Assembly: GCA_006969385.1 (NCBI GenBank)
Contig: CP030884.1
Span: forward strand, 3,534,001-3,598,000
Source of the DNA: Planctomycetaceae bacterium
GTDB taxonomy: Bacteria; Planctomycetota; Phycisphaerae; UBA1845; UTPLA1
Direction: 5' to 3'
DNA length: 64,000 nucleotides
Made by a program: the position numbers and the translations under genes. The notes beneath the pieces are model-generated. The model was not told the origin of the DNA. It did no database searches and saw only the letters and a list, made by a program, of their open reading frames with translations. This document shows positions 7,912-17,008 of this stretch, in pieces (the first letter of the stretch is position 1; each line of letters begins with the position of its first letter).

Positions 7912-8931
7912 CTACCGTTGCCGCGCTTCGGTGTTGCCGAACACATGCAAATTCAAAAGCGTCGCCAGGTCTTCGCAGGCGCGTTGGCCGCGGACGCTGG
8001 TGCCGTGTTGGTCCAGCTTGGGGGAATAAACGGCGATGCCCATGCGGCCGGGGACGACGGCCATGAAGCCGCCGCCGACACCGCTCTTGGCGGGGATGCC
8101 GACGCGATGCACCCACGTGCCCGACGATTCGTACAGGCCGCAGGTCAACATGATCGTTAACACGTCGCGCAGGCTGCGGCGCGAATAAACTTCGCGACCC
8201 GAGCGCGGTTGCACGCCGCCGTTGGCCAACGTCGCCGCCATCAGGGCCAACTGCGGAGCGGTGACCGAGACCGAGCATTGTTGGAAGTATAAATCGAGCG
8301 TTTCGTCGATGTTGGCCTCTAACATTTTAAAGTTGCGCATCAGGTAGGCAATCGATCGATTGCGGTCGCCGGTGCTCTTTTCCGAGATAAACACCTGCAT
8401 GTTCACGATGGGTTTTTCGTCGAGTAGACATGCGAATAGCGCGAGCAAGCGATTCAGCCGATCCGTCGGCGTCGCGCCGGGGATCATCGACGCAATCGCA
8501 ATCGCGCCGGCGTTGACCATCGGATTCATGGGGCGATTGGTTTTGCGGTCGAGCACGATGGCGCTAAACGGGTTGCCCGTCGGCTCGACGCCGACGGATT
8601 GCAAGACGCGTTCGCGCCCTAAGAGGTCGAGCACGAGCCCATAGACAAACGGATTGGCAATCGATTGCAAGGTAAAGCGACGGTCGATCGAACCAACGTT
8701 GTAGGTGTGACCGTTGGTCGTAACGACGCTAATGGCGAAGTCGTGCGGGTCGGCGTTGGCCAACTCGGGGATGTATGTGGGCAACTCGCCTTCATGGTTG
8801 TTGCGATGGCGCAGGTGAATTTCGTTGATGGCGGCGAGGATGCGCACTTCGGCGTCGCCATCGGGCAGCGATACGCCGCGAAAGCTCGAATCCAATTCGC
8901 CCGGAATGGGAGCATTGTGCGATGGGTTCAT
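7912..8931 (-). CDS. Glutaminase A paralogue lacking the catalytic lysine
   Basis: The 339-residue product is a full-length member of the serine-dependent glutaminase family (beta-lactamase fold; glutamine to glutamate plus ammonia). Family blocks include [54 protein letters not shown] and a late SPKLDQHGTSVRG. The active-site SxxK motif, however, reads SIAN at residues 90-93 (codon AAT), so the lysine that activates the serine is missing. The upstream paralogue keeps SMSK. The start is one base after the stop of that gene, so the two are translationally coupled. This copy may be inactive, regulatory, or altered in activity. Confidence 0.9.
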   Translation of the reverse strand: MNPSHNAPIPGELDSSFRGVSLPDGDAEVRILAAINEIHLRHRNNHEGELPTYIPELANADPHDFAISVVTTNGHTYNVGSIDRRFTLQSIANPFVYGLVLDLLGRERVLQSVGVEPTGNPFSAIVLDRKTNRPMNPMVNAGAIAIASMIPGATPTDRLNRLLALFACLLDEKPIVNMQVFISEKSTGDRNRSIAYLMRNFKMLEANIDETLDLYFQQCSVSVTAPQLALMAATLANGGVQPRSGREVYSRRSLRDVLTIMLTCGLYESSGTWVHRVGIPAKSGVGGGFMAVVPGRMGIAVYSPKLDQHGTSVRGQRACEDLATLLNLHVFGNTEARQR

Positions 8932-8932
8932 G

Positions 8933-10090
8933 CTAAGCGTCCTTTCCCTCTGCCTGATTGCTGGATTGACCGTTGCCGCGCGGTTGCATCACGTTGGCCG
9001 TGGTCGTCGACGGCGGCATGGCGTGGAATACGTCGGTCACGTTCGATTCCAACTGTGCCGGTTGGCGTTTTTCCGTGTTGGGCGATTCGTCTTGCCCCGC
9101 AAACATGGCGCGATCGTCGAGCATGGCGTCGAACAAGTGCATGCCGAAGTTTTGCGATAGGTCTTCGCACACGCGAATGCCGCGCACGCTGTTACCACGA
9201 TCGTCGAGCGGCGGCGAATAGACGGCGATGCCCAAGTGATTCGGCACGACCGCCAGAATGCCGCCGGACACGCCGCTCTTGGCCGGCAGGCCGACGGTGT
9301 AGGCCCACTCGCCGGCATAGTCGTACATGCCGCAGGTGTACATCACGGTGAGGATGTCGCGAATGTATTGGTGCTCGACGGCGCGCACGCCCGTCATCGG
9401 GTTAACGCCGCCGTTGGCCAGCGTGGCCGCCATCACGGCAAGGTCGCGGCACGTTACGATGACTGAGCATTGTTGAAAGTAAAGGTCGAGGATTTCTTCG
9501 ACGTTCGATTCGATGACGCCGAAGTTGAGCATGAGATAAGCCATGGCGCGATTGCGATGGCCGGTGGTACGTTCGGACATGAAGACCGACATATCGACAT
9601 GGATATCGCGCCCGGCGTATTTCTTGAACATATCCAGAATATGATTCAAGCGCGCCGTGGGGCCATCGCCGCTGAGTAAACTCGTGGTGGCAATCGCGCC
9701 GGCATTGACGCACGGGTTATGTGGGCGGTTGGCGAGGTCGAGTTTGATGATGCTATTGAAGGCATCGCCGGTCGGTTCGACGCCGACTTTTTCCTGCACG
9801 GCATCGCGCCCGCGATCTTCTAGCGCTCGCCCATACACAAACGGCTTCGACATACTTTGAATGGTGAACGGAATCGATGCGTCGCCGACTTCGTAGACCT
9901 GGCCGTCGGTGGTGGCGACGCAGATGCCGAACTCGCGCGGGTTGGCGCGGGCCAGCTCGGGAATGTAGTCGGCCACGGCACCATCGCTGAGGTCGCGGTA
10001 CTTCAGGTGTAACTCGTTCAAGGCCGCGAGTATGCGAAATTGGGCCGTGCCTTCGGGGACGGAAATGGTGCGATGGGTTGCATCACTCAT
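8933..10090 (-). CDS. glsA: Glutaminase A
   Basis: The 385-residue product has all the glutaminase blocks: [13 protein letters not shown] with Ser79-x-x-Lys82, [60 protein letters not shown] and [13 protein letters not shown]. It hydrolyses glutamine in the cytoplasm. The C-terminal about 65 residues (Gln/Asn/Thr-rich) exceed the usual family length. The start at 10090 ([14 protein letters not shown]) is preferred because GAGGTGG stands seven bases before the ATG. The frame is open much further upstream, but that extension has no family similarity. Confidence 0.95.
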   Translation of the reverse strand: MSDATHRTISVPEGTAQFRILAALNELHLKYRDLSDGAVADYIPELARANPREFGICVATTDGQVYEVGDASIPFTIQSMSKPFVYGRALEDRGRDAVQEKVGVEPTGDAFNSIIKLDLANRPHNPCVNAGAIATTSLLSGDGPTARLNHILDMFKKYAGRDIHVDMSVFMSERTTGHRNRAMAYLMLNFGVIESNVEEILDLYFQQCSVIVTCRDLAVMAATLANGGVNPMTGVRAVEHQYIRDILTVMYTCGMYDYAGEWAYTVGLPAKSGVSGGILAVVPNHLGIAVYSPPLDDRGNSVRGIRVCEDLSQNFGMHLFDAMLDDRAMFAGQDESPNTEKRQPAQLESNVTDVFHAMPPSTTTANVMQPRGNGQSSNQAEGKDA

Positions 10091-10439
10091 AGGCGAACCA
10101 CCTCGTGGGATCGATAGCTTTTGCGGCGCTCGATGAGTACGCCGCCATGCATTAACAGTGTAACCAACACCCGTCGGTTCGACGCTGCCTTTCACCAAAC
10201 ATTCACAAGGCCAATGTGCATCGGACGGCCTAGGTATTGCGGCGAGATAAGGCGATTTGGTTTGAGGCGAAGATGCGGAAAGTGGCTTGCGGTTGCGGAT
10301 TTGGGGGCGGCTGGCTATGTTTCGGTCCCATATGGATGCGGCACGGCGGATATATGCAAGCTTCGTCATGAGACCGCCCGGTGTCGGTTCCATATATGAC
10401 TCGTTCATTTCATCCACTTTTCGGAGGCCACCTCGCGCT
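10091..10439. other. Divergent intergenic region between glsA and peptidase lipoprotein gene
   Basis: This 349-base region presumably holds promoters for both directions. GGAGG stands shortly before the lipoprotein ATG. No repeat, hairpin or additional gene was recognised. Confidence 0.4.
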
Positions 10440-12101
10440 ATGTTACGCCGCACCATTTTCCAATGCACCGTGTTGTTGACGATCGTTTGTGTTTCGCTGG
10501 CCTGTGGCGACCCCAACGCGAGTGGTGGTCGAAAGGGAAAAACGGGAGACCCCATGCTCGATAAGTACGCGACGGTTCGGCTGACGACGGATATGGGCAA
10601 GCTGGCGCCGCACGAACGCAAGATGATTCCGATTCTGATTAAAGCGTCGGAACACATGGATGATGCGTTTTGGATGCAGGCGTACGGCGATAAGGATGCG
10701 CTGATGGCGAGCATCGACGATAAGAACAAGCGGCGCTTCGCCGAGATCAACTACGGACCGTGGGATCGGTTGGATAACAACGAGCCGTTTATCGATGGCG
10801 TCGGAGCAAAGCCGTCGGGGGCGAATTTTTATCCGCAGGATATGACCAAGGCGGAGTTTGAGGCGCATCTCGCGCAGCATCCCGAAGATGCCGATCAGTT
10901 CACGAGCTTGTACACGATGATTCGCCGTGATGAAAACGGCAAGCTGCAAGCGATTCCGTATAGCCAGTTCTTTAAGGAGCAATGTCAGGGTGCGGCGGCG
11001 TTGCTGAATGAAGCGGCCGAGCTGGCAAAGGATGATGGGCTGCGGTTCTATCTGCGCACGCGGGCGTTGGCGTTGATCACGAATAACTATCGACCGAGCG
11101 ATATGCAGTGGATGGACATGAAGAACAACGGCATCGATGTGGTGATCGGCCCGATCGAGAACTACGAAGATCAGATGTTTGCGCATAAGGCGGCGTTTGA
11201 GGCGTACGTGTTGGTGAAGGATAAGGATTGGTCCAAGCGACTGGAGAAATATGCGGCGCTGTTGCCCGGTTTGCAGCGCGATTTGCCTGTTGATGCGAAG
11301 TATAAGCAAGAGAGCCCGGGGACGGATTCGGATTTGAACGCGTATGACGTGGTTTATTACGCGGGCGACTGTAACGCGGGCAGCAAGACGATCGCGATCA
11401 ACTTGCCCAACGACGAGCAGGTGCAACTCAAGAAGGGCACCCGGCGATTGCAACTCAAGAATGCCATGCGGGCCAAGTTTGACAAGATTCTGGAGCCGAT
11501 TGCAGACGTGTTAATCGCGAAGGATCAGCGCAAGCATATCACGTTTGACGCGTTTTTCGGAAACACGATGTTTCACGAAGTTGCCCACGGGCTCGGTATC
11601 AAGAACACCATCAACGGTCGCGGCACGGTGCGCAGCGCTCTCAAAGAGTTGGGCTCGGCGCTGGAAGAGGGCAAGGCCGACATCCTTGGCCTATATATGG
11701 TGACCAAGCTGCGCGAGCAGGGCGAACTGACAGAAGGGCAGCTCGAAGATAATTACGTTACGTTTATGGCCGGCATCTTCCGCAGCGTGCGCTTCGGCGC
11801 CGCCAGCGCCCACGGTCGCGCCAACATGCTGCGCTTCAACTACTTCAAAGACGCCGGTGCCTTTTCGCGCGACGGCGACGGTCGCTATCGCGTGAATATG
11901 GAGAAGATGAAGCAGGCCATGACGAGCCTGTCGCAGAAGATTTTGCAACTGCAAGGCGACGGCGACTACGACGGCGTGAAAGCACTGATGGCCGAGAAGG
12001 GCAACGTAGGACCGCAGTTGCAGGAAGATTTGGATCGATTGGAAAGCGCGGGGATACCGGTGGATGTGGTGTTTGAGCAGGGGATGAGTGTATTGCGGTA
12101 G
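10440..12101 (+). CDS. M49-like (DPP III-related) zinc metallopeptidase, probable lipoprotein
   Basis: The 553-residue product starts with a signal peptide ending in SLAC (about residue 22), which would make it a lipoprotein, though the lipobox is not ideal. The zinc site is [11 protein letters not shown] (HExxH), followed by [16 protein letters not shown], whose EE..AD supplies a further ligand. This arrangement resembles the M49-related proteins that use HExxH and EE.KAD (as in the plant Nudix-fused relatives), rather than classical DPP III with HExxxH. The start was moved from 10287 to 10440 because signal peptide and GGAGG fit there. Substrate is unknown; cleavage of short peptides is the family expectation. 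Confidence 0.8.
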   Translation: MLRRTIFQCTVLLTIVCVSLACGDPNASGGRKGKTGDPMLDKYATVRLTTDMGKLAPHERKMIPILIKASEHMDDAFWMQAYGDKDALMASIDDKNKRRFAEINYGPWDRLDNNEPFIDGVGAKPSGANFYPQDMTKAEFEAHLAQHPEDADQFTSLYTMIRRDENGKLQAIPYSQFFKEQCQGAAALLNEAAELAKDDGLRFYLRTRALALITNNYRPSDMQWMDMKNNGIDVVIGPIENYEDQMFAHKAAFEAYVLVKDKDWSKRLEKYAALLPGLQRDLPVDAKYKQESPGTDSDLNAYDVVYYAGDCNAGSKTIAINLPNDEQVQLKKGTRRLQLKNAMRAKFDKILEPIADVLIAKDQRKHITFDAFFGNTMFHEVAHGLGIKNTINGRGTVRSALKELGSALEEGKADILGLYMVTKLREQGELTEGQLEDNYVTFMAGIFRSVRFGAASAHGRANMLRFNYFKDAGAFSRDGDGRYRVNMEKMKQAMTSLSQKILQLQGDGDYDGVKALMAEKGNVGPQLQEDLDRLESAGIPVDVVFEQGMSVLR

Positions 12102-12244
12102 GGATGGGAAATAGAAAATGGTGAATATTGGATTTTAGTAGCCCGAGTGGTTGTGCGTCCAAAAATGAGGTTGGGCATATCCGACTTCATGCAGCCACCT
12201 CATGGAGAATACGCCTTTGTCATTCAATACCTGTTAGGCACATT

Positions 12245-13240
12245 ATGATCAAACCAGATCGACTAAATCGATACCTAGAGGATTATTTTGCCGCAACCGG
12301 GGAGCCAACCAACGAATTTGTTTGCCCGATTACCCTAACGCGGGTGCATAAGCAAGACCTTATCGATGGTCATATTCTCAATAGGGCAATCAAGTCTGCC
12401 TCTCGGAAGACAGTTTTACAAAATCGGGATGTTGATAATTTCTTTGGTACTGTAGTCGAGCCGAGCTTTATTGAGTTCCTTAACAATCCGATCAGTAAAA
12501 CAGTAGACATTGTTAAGCGAAGTCGACACGTGAGAGTCGTACTTTCAGACGGGAGCAGAGTCAAGGCGTTTCACGCTAAGTCAAGAAGCGGACAGAAAGC
12601 AGCTGGTCGATATCCTTGCGCGGAGTTTCTCATTGATGGAGAGAGTATTGGTCTGTTTTTAAGAGCTGAACGCAGTGAATTAGAAGGGGGCGTTCCAGTT
12701 GGCGTAGAGATAACGCTCAATTATTATCCGGCTCATTGGCTCGCCTCGATGTTGAAGTCAGCATATTTAGCTGTATTTAGTGTCCTCGGATACCTAGGGG
12801 TTAACAACGCACTCGCGGATACAATTCGAAGTGCCATGTCTAACTATTTTCGTGATAAGGGCGGCCGTCTCGAGACAGAGCGTTACTTCAGTGAGTTTTC
12901 GGGATCGTGCAAGCTGTTGGGGTTTGGAGAGATTCCGACCGACCTCGAACAGGATTACCAACCGATCAGTTTCGACTCATTGGAAGACAATCGATTCATT
13001 TTTCATTACATTAACGACCAGTTTTTGTTCGCGATTTCGGTGATTTTCAGGATCAACGGGAAAACTCTGGCGGCTACGATACCTCAGACGTTAGACCATT
13101 GCGACTCCGGTATCGCTTGGCAAGCATATCGACGATTCTTGGAGATGGACGATGGTTTAAACCGGACTTCTCGATTAGCTGAATTTACTGGAAGCAGCTG
13201 GAACGTCGAAGAAAATGGAACGCGATGCCACATTTGTTAA
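12245..13240 (+). CDS. Hypothetical protein, orphan gene with foreign composition
   Basis: The 331-residue product begins MIKPDRLNRYLEDYFAATG. The N-terminus has CPITLTRVHKQDLIDGHILN, vaguely like the Cys/Gly-His start of an HNH-type nuclease, but a full HNH motif cannot be shown. Middle and C-terminal parts are unrecognised. The gene is visibly richer in A/T than its neighbours and uses codons such as AAT, ATT and TTA freely, which suggests horizontal transfer. It stands alone, with about 215 empty bases to the kinase gene downstream. ATG at 12245 is preferred over 12128. Confidence 0.6.
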   Translation: MIKPDRLNRYLEDYFAATGEPTNEFVCPITLTRVHKQDLIDGHILNRAIKSASRKTVLQNRDVDNFFGTVVEPSFIEFLNNPISKTVDIVKRSRHVRVVLSDGSRVKAFHAKSRSGQKAAGRYPCAEFLIDGESIGLFLRAERSELEGGVPVGVEITLNYYPAHWLASMLKSAYLAVFSVLGYLGVNNALADTIRSAMSNYFRDKGGRLETERYFSEFSGSCKLLGFGEIPTDLEQDYQPISFDSLEDNRFIFHYINDQFLFAISVIFRINGKTLAATIPQTLDHCDSGIAWQAYRRFLEMDDGLNRTSRLAEFTGSSWNVEENGTRCHIC

Positions 13241-13455
13241 ATGATCAAAATGCGTTTTCGACCATTAGGACAGAAGAAATTTAGACCATTTATTCTTACA
13301 TAATCCATTACAGAGTTTCTCGTTGCTGACAATTGGTGGGCATAAATCAATTTGACCGATTGATGGCTTCCGAAATCGAGCCCATAAGATTGATAACGAT
13401 GAACCGATTCTGAAACTGCTTAAGTTCCCGCCATTTGATTCGGCAAGGTGAATAC

Positions 13456-16080
13456 TTAAGGCTTTAAACGTGTTGACTTTTCTTGGTTGCTCAACCGATC
13501 CAACAACTCCCCACTCGCCTTATCTTCACGCTTTAACTTGTCGATGAACGCTTCAGCTTCCACTCGCCGATCCTGCTCGACCAACAACTCAACCATCGCT
13601 CGCAGCGCGGCCTGGGTGTATTGATCATCCGTGCCGCGTTGTACGATTAGTAAGTCGATATTGCGGCGGATCGTCTCTTCGGCGGCTTCGGGTTGGCCGA
13701 GTTTGGCGATGGCTTGTGCGTGGCGCACTTGTGGAACCAGCACGCGGAAATCGTTGGCGCCGTATTGATTCACGCGAAAGTCGGCGACCGTTTTAAAGGT
13801 AGTAGCCGCGTCGGCGTAGTCACCGTGGTCGAGCAGGGAGTAGGCGAGGTTATAGAGCGTCGAGATATATCCGGGGTGGTCGATGCCGAGTTTGACGCGT
13901 TCGATGCGCTCGGCTTCGCGTAACGCTTCGACCGACGGGCCGTACTGGCCGGCGTTGTAGTATGCCATGCCGACGTTGTTGAGCAGCGTTGCCAGCGTCG
14001 GATGGTCGGGGCCGAGCGCCGCGCGGGCCGTGGTGGCGGCGGCGCTAAAACCTTCGGCCGCACCGAGATAGTCGCCGCGCAACTGCCGCATCTGGGCGAT
14101 GTTATTTTCGATAATGGCCACGTTGCCGTGCTGCGGTCCGTGCAGGCGTACGGTGATGTCGCGCGCTTGCTCGTAGGCTTGTTCGGCTTCTTCGAGGCGC
14201 TCGGTATGGCGTAAGGTTTGGCCGAGATTATTTAGCGTGCGTGCGTAAGTGCTCTCATATTCGGGCCCTGCATCTTTGAAAATGACGATGGACTTGCGTA
14301 TCCAGGGCTCGGCCTCGTCGTAGCGCTTCACTTTTATCAACGCCCAGCCGAGGCGACCGGCGGCGGTGGCGTATTCGACGTCGTGATTTTCTTCAATGGC
14401 GGCTTGCCGTTCGAGGGCGTGCTGAAACATGGGTATTGCTTCGTCATAGCGACCCAAGCGGATGACCACCCCTGCATAATCGCGCATCGCCCGCAGGGTA
14501 TAGCTGTCTTTCTCATCAGGATCTTCGGCGACGCGCAGGTCGAGGGCTTTCTTCAAATGACGCTCGGCATCCTGAAAACGCCCGAGCCCTTCGTAACAGT
14601 TGCCCAAGACGGAATGTAATGTCGCTTCGATAGAAGGATCGTCGGCGGCGTATTTTTCGACGTTGGCCGCTTCGCGATCGATCATTTCGATGACCGTCAT
14701 ATCGCGTTTACCGGCATCGGCTTCCGCCATCGGATTGGCCGAGCGGATCATTCGACCGAGAAAGCTATTCACGATGTTAAGCCGCTGGTTTTGTAATTCG
14801 ACGTCATCCTTTGCTATGCGGAGTTGTTCGTTGGCAGCGACGGCGTTGTCGCGCTGCTCGGTTGCCTGCATCAAGCCATAGCTCGTACCTACGACGGCGG
14901 CGATCAGTAATACGAAGACCGCCACGAGCGCCGCGACCAAGGCGCGGTGCCGCTGGGTGAACTTGCGCATGCGATACGAGACGCTCGGCGGACGCGCGAT
15001 GATGGGCTCGTTATCGAGATAGCGTTGCAAATCGGCGGCGAACTGCGCGGCCGATTGGTAGCGTTGCTCTTTTTCTTTCTCTAGGGCTTTGGCAAGAATG
15101 GTTTCCAAATCGCCACGGCCGGTCGTATCGAACGTGCTTAATCTCGTGGGCGCTTCATCGCGAATGATGCGCGCCGCTTCGGCGATGGGTTTGCCTTTAA
15201 CGGCGTGGGGCAGGTTGTTGGTCAGCAGCTCAAAGGCGACCACGCCGAGGCCGTACACATCGCTGCGCGTATCGATGGCGGCGGGGTCACCGCTGACTTG
15301 CTCGGGGCTCATGTAGGCGACCGTGCCGACAAGTTGTCCCATGTTGGTTTGCAGCGTGGTCGTGCGCACATCGGCGTCGGTTACGCGTGCGATACCGAAG
15401 TCGAGCACTTTGGGTTGACCGGCCACGTTCACGAGCACGTTGGCGGGCTTTAGATCGCGATGAATGACGCCTTGTTGATGTGCGTGTTGCACGGCATTGC
15501 AAACGCGGATCAATAAGGCGACCCGTTGGTCGGTGTCGAGGCGTTCGCGTTCGGCGTATTCACCCAGCGGTGCACCGTCGACGAGTTCCATGGCAAAGAA
15601 GGGGACGGCCTGCCCGTTCAGGTTGGCCGCGCCCGCTTCGTAGATTTGAGCGATGCCTTCGTGCTGCAAACGCCCGAGGATTTGCGCTTCGTATTCGATG
15701 CGGCGGGCGAGCGTGCGCGACATGGCCGTATCCTGCACGACTTTGAGGGCGACCATGCGGTTGGGGCTTTGCTGCTGGGCCCGATAGACGATGCCCATAC
15801 CGCCGCGCCCGAGCACGTCGATGATTTCGTAGGGGCCGATCTGCGTAGGCATCGTCGGCGCGGCCGTCTCATACAGCGCCTGCGGCAGGCCGTCTTCGAG
15901 AACGGGTTGATCGACGACGGCATCGCATTCGTCGCGCGCCAAGAGATCGTCGAGTTCGGCGCGGAGGTCGGCGTCGTCACCGCAAATCGAATCGAGGTAG
16001 TCGTTGCGGTCCTGCGTGGGCAGGTCGATCGCTTTGGCGAAGAGTTCAGAAATACGCGCGTGGCGTTCGGCGTCGTTCAT
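13456..16080 (-). CDS. Ser/Thr protein kinase with transmembrane segment and TPR sensor
   Basis: The 874-residue product has a short N-terminal region (1-75), then a complete Hanks-type kinase: GRGGMGIVYRA glycine loop, VALKVVQD lysine, HRDLKPANVL catalytic loop, DFGIARV, and a GTVAYMSPEQ activation segment. A single membrane helix (ALVAALVAVFVLLIAAVVG, about residue 380) follows, then an array of TPR units to about residue 830 (EAIPMFQHALERQ, ALIKVKRYDEAEPW, ATLLNNVGMAYYNAGQY). The kinase should be cytoplasmic and the TPR part outside. The ATG overlaps the TGA of the ECF sigma gene (TGATG), indicating one operon and a joint signalling role, typical of planctomycetes. Confidence 0.92.
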   Translation of the reverse strand: MNDAERHARISELFAKAIDLPTQDRNDYLDSICGDDADLRAELDDLLARDECDAVVDQPVLEDGLPQALYETAAPTMPTQIGPYEIIDVLGRGGMGIVYRAQQQSPNRMVALKVVQDTAMSRTLARRIEYEAQILGRLQHEGIAQIYEAGAANLNGQAVPFFAMELVDGAPLGEYAERERLDTDQRVALLIRVCNAVQHAHQQGVIHRDLKPANVLVNVAGQPKVLDFGIARVTDADVRTTTLQTNMGQLVGTVAYMSPEQVSGDPAAIDTRSDVYGLGVVAFELLTNNLPHAVKGKPIAEAARIIRDEAPTRLSTFDTTGRGDLETILAKALEKEKEQRYQSAAQFAADLQRYLDNEPIIARPPSVSYRMRKFTQRHRALVAALVAVFVLLIAAVVGTSYGLMQATEQRDNAVAANEQLRIAKDDVELQNQRLNIVNSFLGRMIRSANPMAEADAGKRDMTVIEMIDREAANVEKYAADDPSIEATLHSVLGNCYEGLGRFQDAERHLKKALDLRVAEDPDEKDSYTLRAMRDYAGVVIRLGRYDEAIPMFQHALERQAAIEENHDVEYATAAGRLGWALIKVKRYDEAEPWIRKSIVIFKDAGPEYESTYARTLNNLGQTLRHTERLEEAEQAYEQARDITVRLHGPQHGNVAIIENNIAQMRQLRGDYLGAAEGFSAAATTARAALGPDHPTLATLLNNVGMAYYNAGQYGPSVEALREAERIERVKLGIDHPGYISTLYNLAYSLLDHGDYADAATTFKTVADFRVNQYGANDFRVLVPQVRHAQAIAKLGQPEAAEETIRRNIDLLIVQRGTDDQYTQAALRAMVELLVEQDRRVEAEAFIDKLKREDKASGELLDRLSNQEKSTRLKP

Positions 16081-16649
16081 CACTCGGCCTTTTCCAATTC
16101 GCGTTGTAGCCATGCGCGGGCCAGCCGCCAATCACCCTTGACCGTTCCGGGCGATACATCCAAGACGGCGGCCACTTCTTCGACCGTCATGCCGGCGAAG
16201 AAACGCATCTCGACGACGCGCGCTTGGCGTTCGTTAAGGGCCGCCAGCTTTTGCATTGCCACTTCGAGCGCTTCGACATCGGCCTCGGTTTCCTGCGGAT
16301 GGTCGGAGGCCAAGTCGATGCTGATGTGCGTGGGGGCAGAGCGCTTGGCGGCTTTGTTCTTGCGGGCGTGGTCGATCAGGATGCGGCGAATGGCTTGTGC
16401 GGCGACGGCCATAAAGTGGGCGCGATTTTGCCAGTCGGCGTCCGTTTGGTTTACGAGTTTGAGATAGGCTTCGTGGACGAGGGCCGTCGGTTGGAGCGTG
16501 TGGTTGGGGCGCTCCTGTTTGAAGAACGATCCGGCCAACGCGCGCAATTCGTCGTAGACCAACGGCAAGAGGTCACCTGCTGCGGCGCGATCGCCGGCGC
16601 GCAGGCGTTGCAGTTGTTGGGTGACGGGTTGTTCGGGTTGGTCGGTCAT
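16080..16649 (-). CDS. ECF-type RNA polymerase sigma factor (planctomycete-type)
   Basis: The 189-residue product has region 2 (ALVHEAYLKLVNQTDADWQNR, then HFMAVAAQAIRRILIDHARK) and region 4 (LAALNERQARVVEMRFFAG, then MTVEEVAAVLDVSPGTVKGDWRLARAWL with a helix-turn-helix). This matches the ECF-like group in which the gene adjoins a Ser/Thr kinase. It presumably directs RNA polymerase to a specific set of promoters, with activity tied to the kinase encoded next. The stop codon overlaps the kinase start. No anti-sigma factor is visible. Confidence 0.92.
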   Translation of the reverse strand: MTDQPEQPVTQQLQRLRAGDRAAAGDLLPLVYDELRALAGSFFKQERPNHTLQPTALVHEAYLKLVNQTDADWQNRAHFMAVAAQAIRRILIDHARKNKAAKRSAPTHISIDLASDHPQETEADVEALEVAMQKLAALNERQARVVEMRFFAGMTVEEVAAVLDVSPGTVKGDWRLARAWLQRELEKAE

Positions 16650-17008
16650 TCAGTTCTTATCTTACGGCTTGGTCGCGTCTCACGATCGTGGGCTCGTTGC
16701 TGGTGGTTTTAGTCCCCCAGCCCCAGAGGGGCAGGGGCACCCTCTGCGCTGTGGCACCGGTTTGCAACCGGTGTTGATTCGCGTACCAAGCCTACGCCCA
16801 TAAATCCTTGCCGGACCACCATTTTCGGCGATTTTCCGAAAAATTTGAAGTTTCTTTGTCCCGGCCGCTATCCGGCTTCGCGTTGTGTGGTGGCGGGTTT
16901 GAAAGGCCCGCAGGCCGCCCGGGTGGGGTGGCAGCGACAACAACCCCCGAATGAACGGCCCGCATGCCGCCATTCGATGGACCTTGCAACAGCAGCAGGA
17001 GACGAACG
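16650..17008. other. Divergent intergenic region with palindromic repeats
   Basis: This 359-base region lies between the sigma factor and lipoprotein starts. It holds a reverse copy of the GTGCCCC...GGGGGAC repeat (16712-16740) and a reverse copy of the CACCGG palindrome family (16746-16773). Promoters for both genes should be here but none was clear. Confidence 0.5.
16712..16773 (-). repeat. Two adjacent palindromic repeats of different families
   Basis: 16712-16740 is GTCCCCCAGCCCC...GGGGCAC, the reverse of the repeats at 5296-5634. 16746-16773 is GCGCTGTGGCACCGG...CCGGTG, the reverse of the repeats at 18274 and 18545. Confidence 0.65.

Noticed and set aside
8933..10750. Longer form of glsA starting near 10750
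   Set aside because: The extension has no glutaminase similarity, runs through the divergent gene's upstream region, and the ATG at 10090 has a good ribosome binding site.
10443..11453. Open frame of 336 codons on the minus strand
   Set aside because: It lies antisense to the metallopeptidase gene, is rich in Arg, His and Gln as expected of a shadow, and has no motif.
15526..16467. Open frame of 313 codons on the plus strand
   Set aside because: It is antisense to both kinase and sigma factor genes, which have clear motifs on the other strand.
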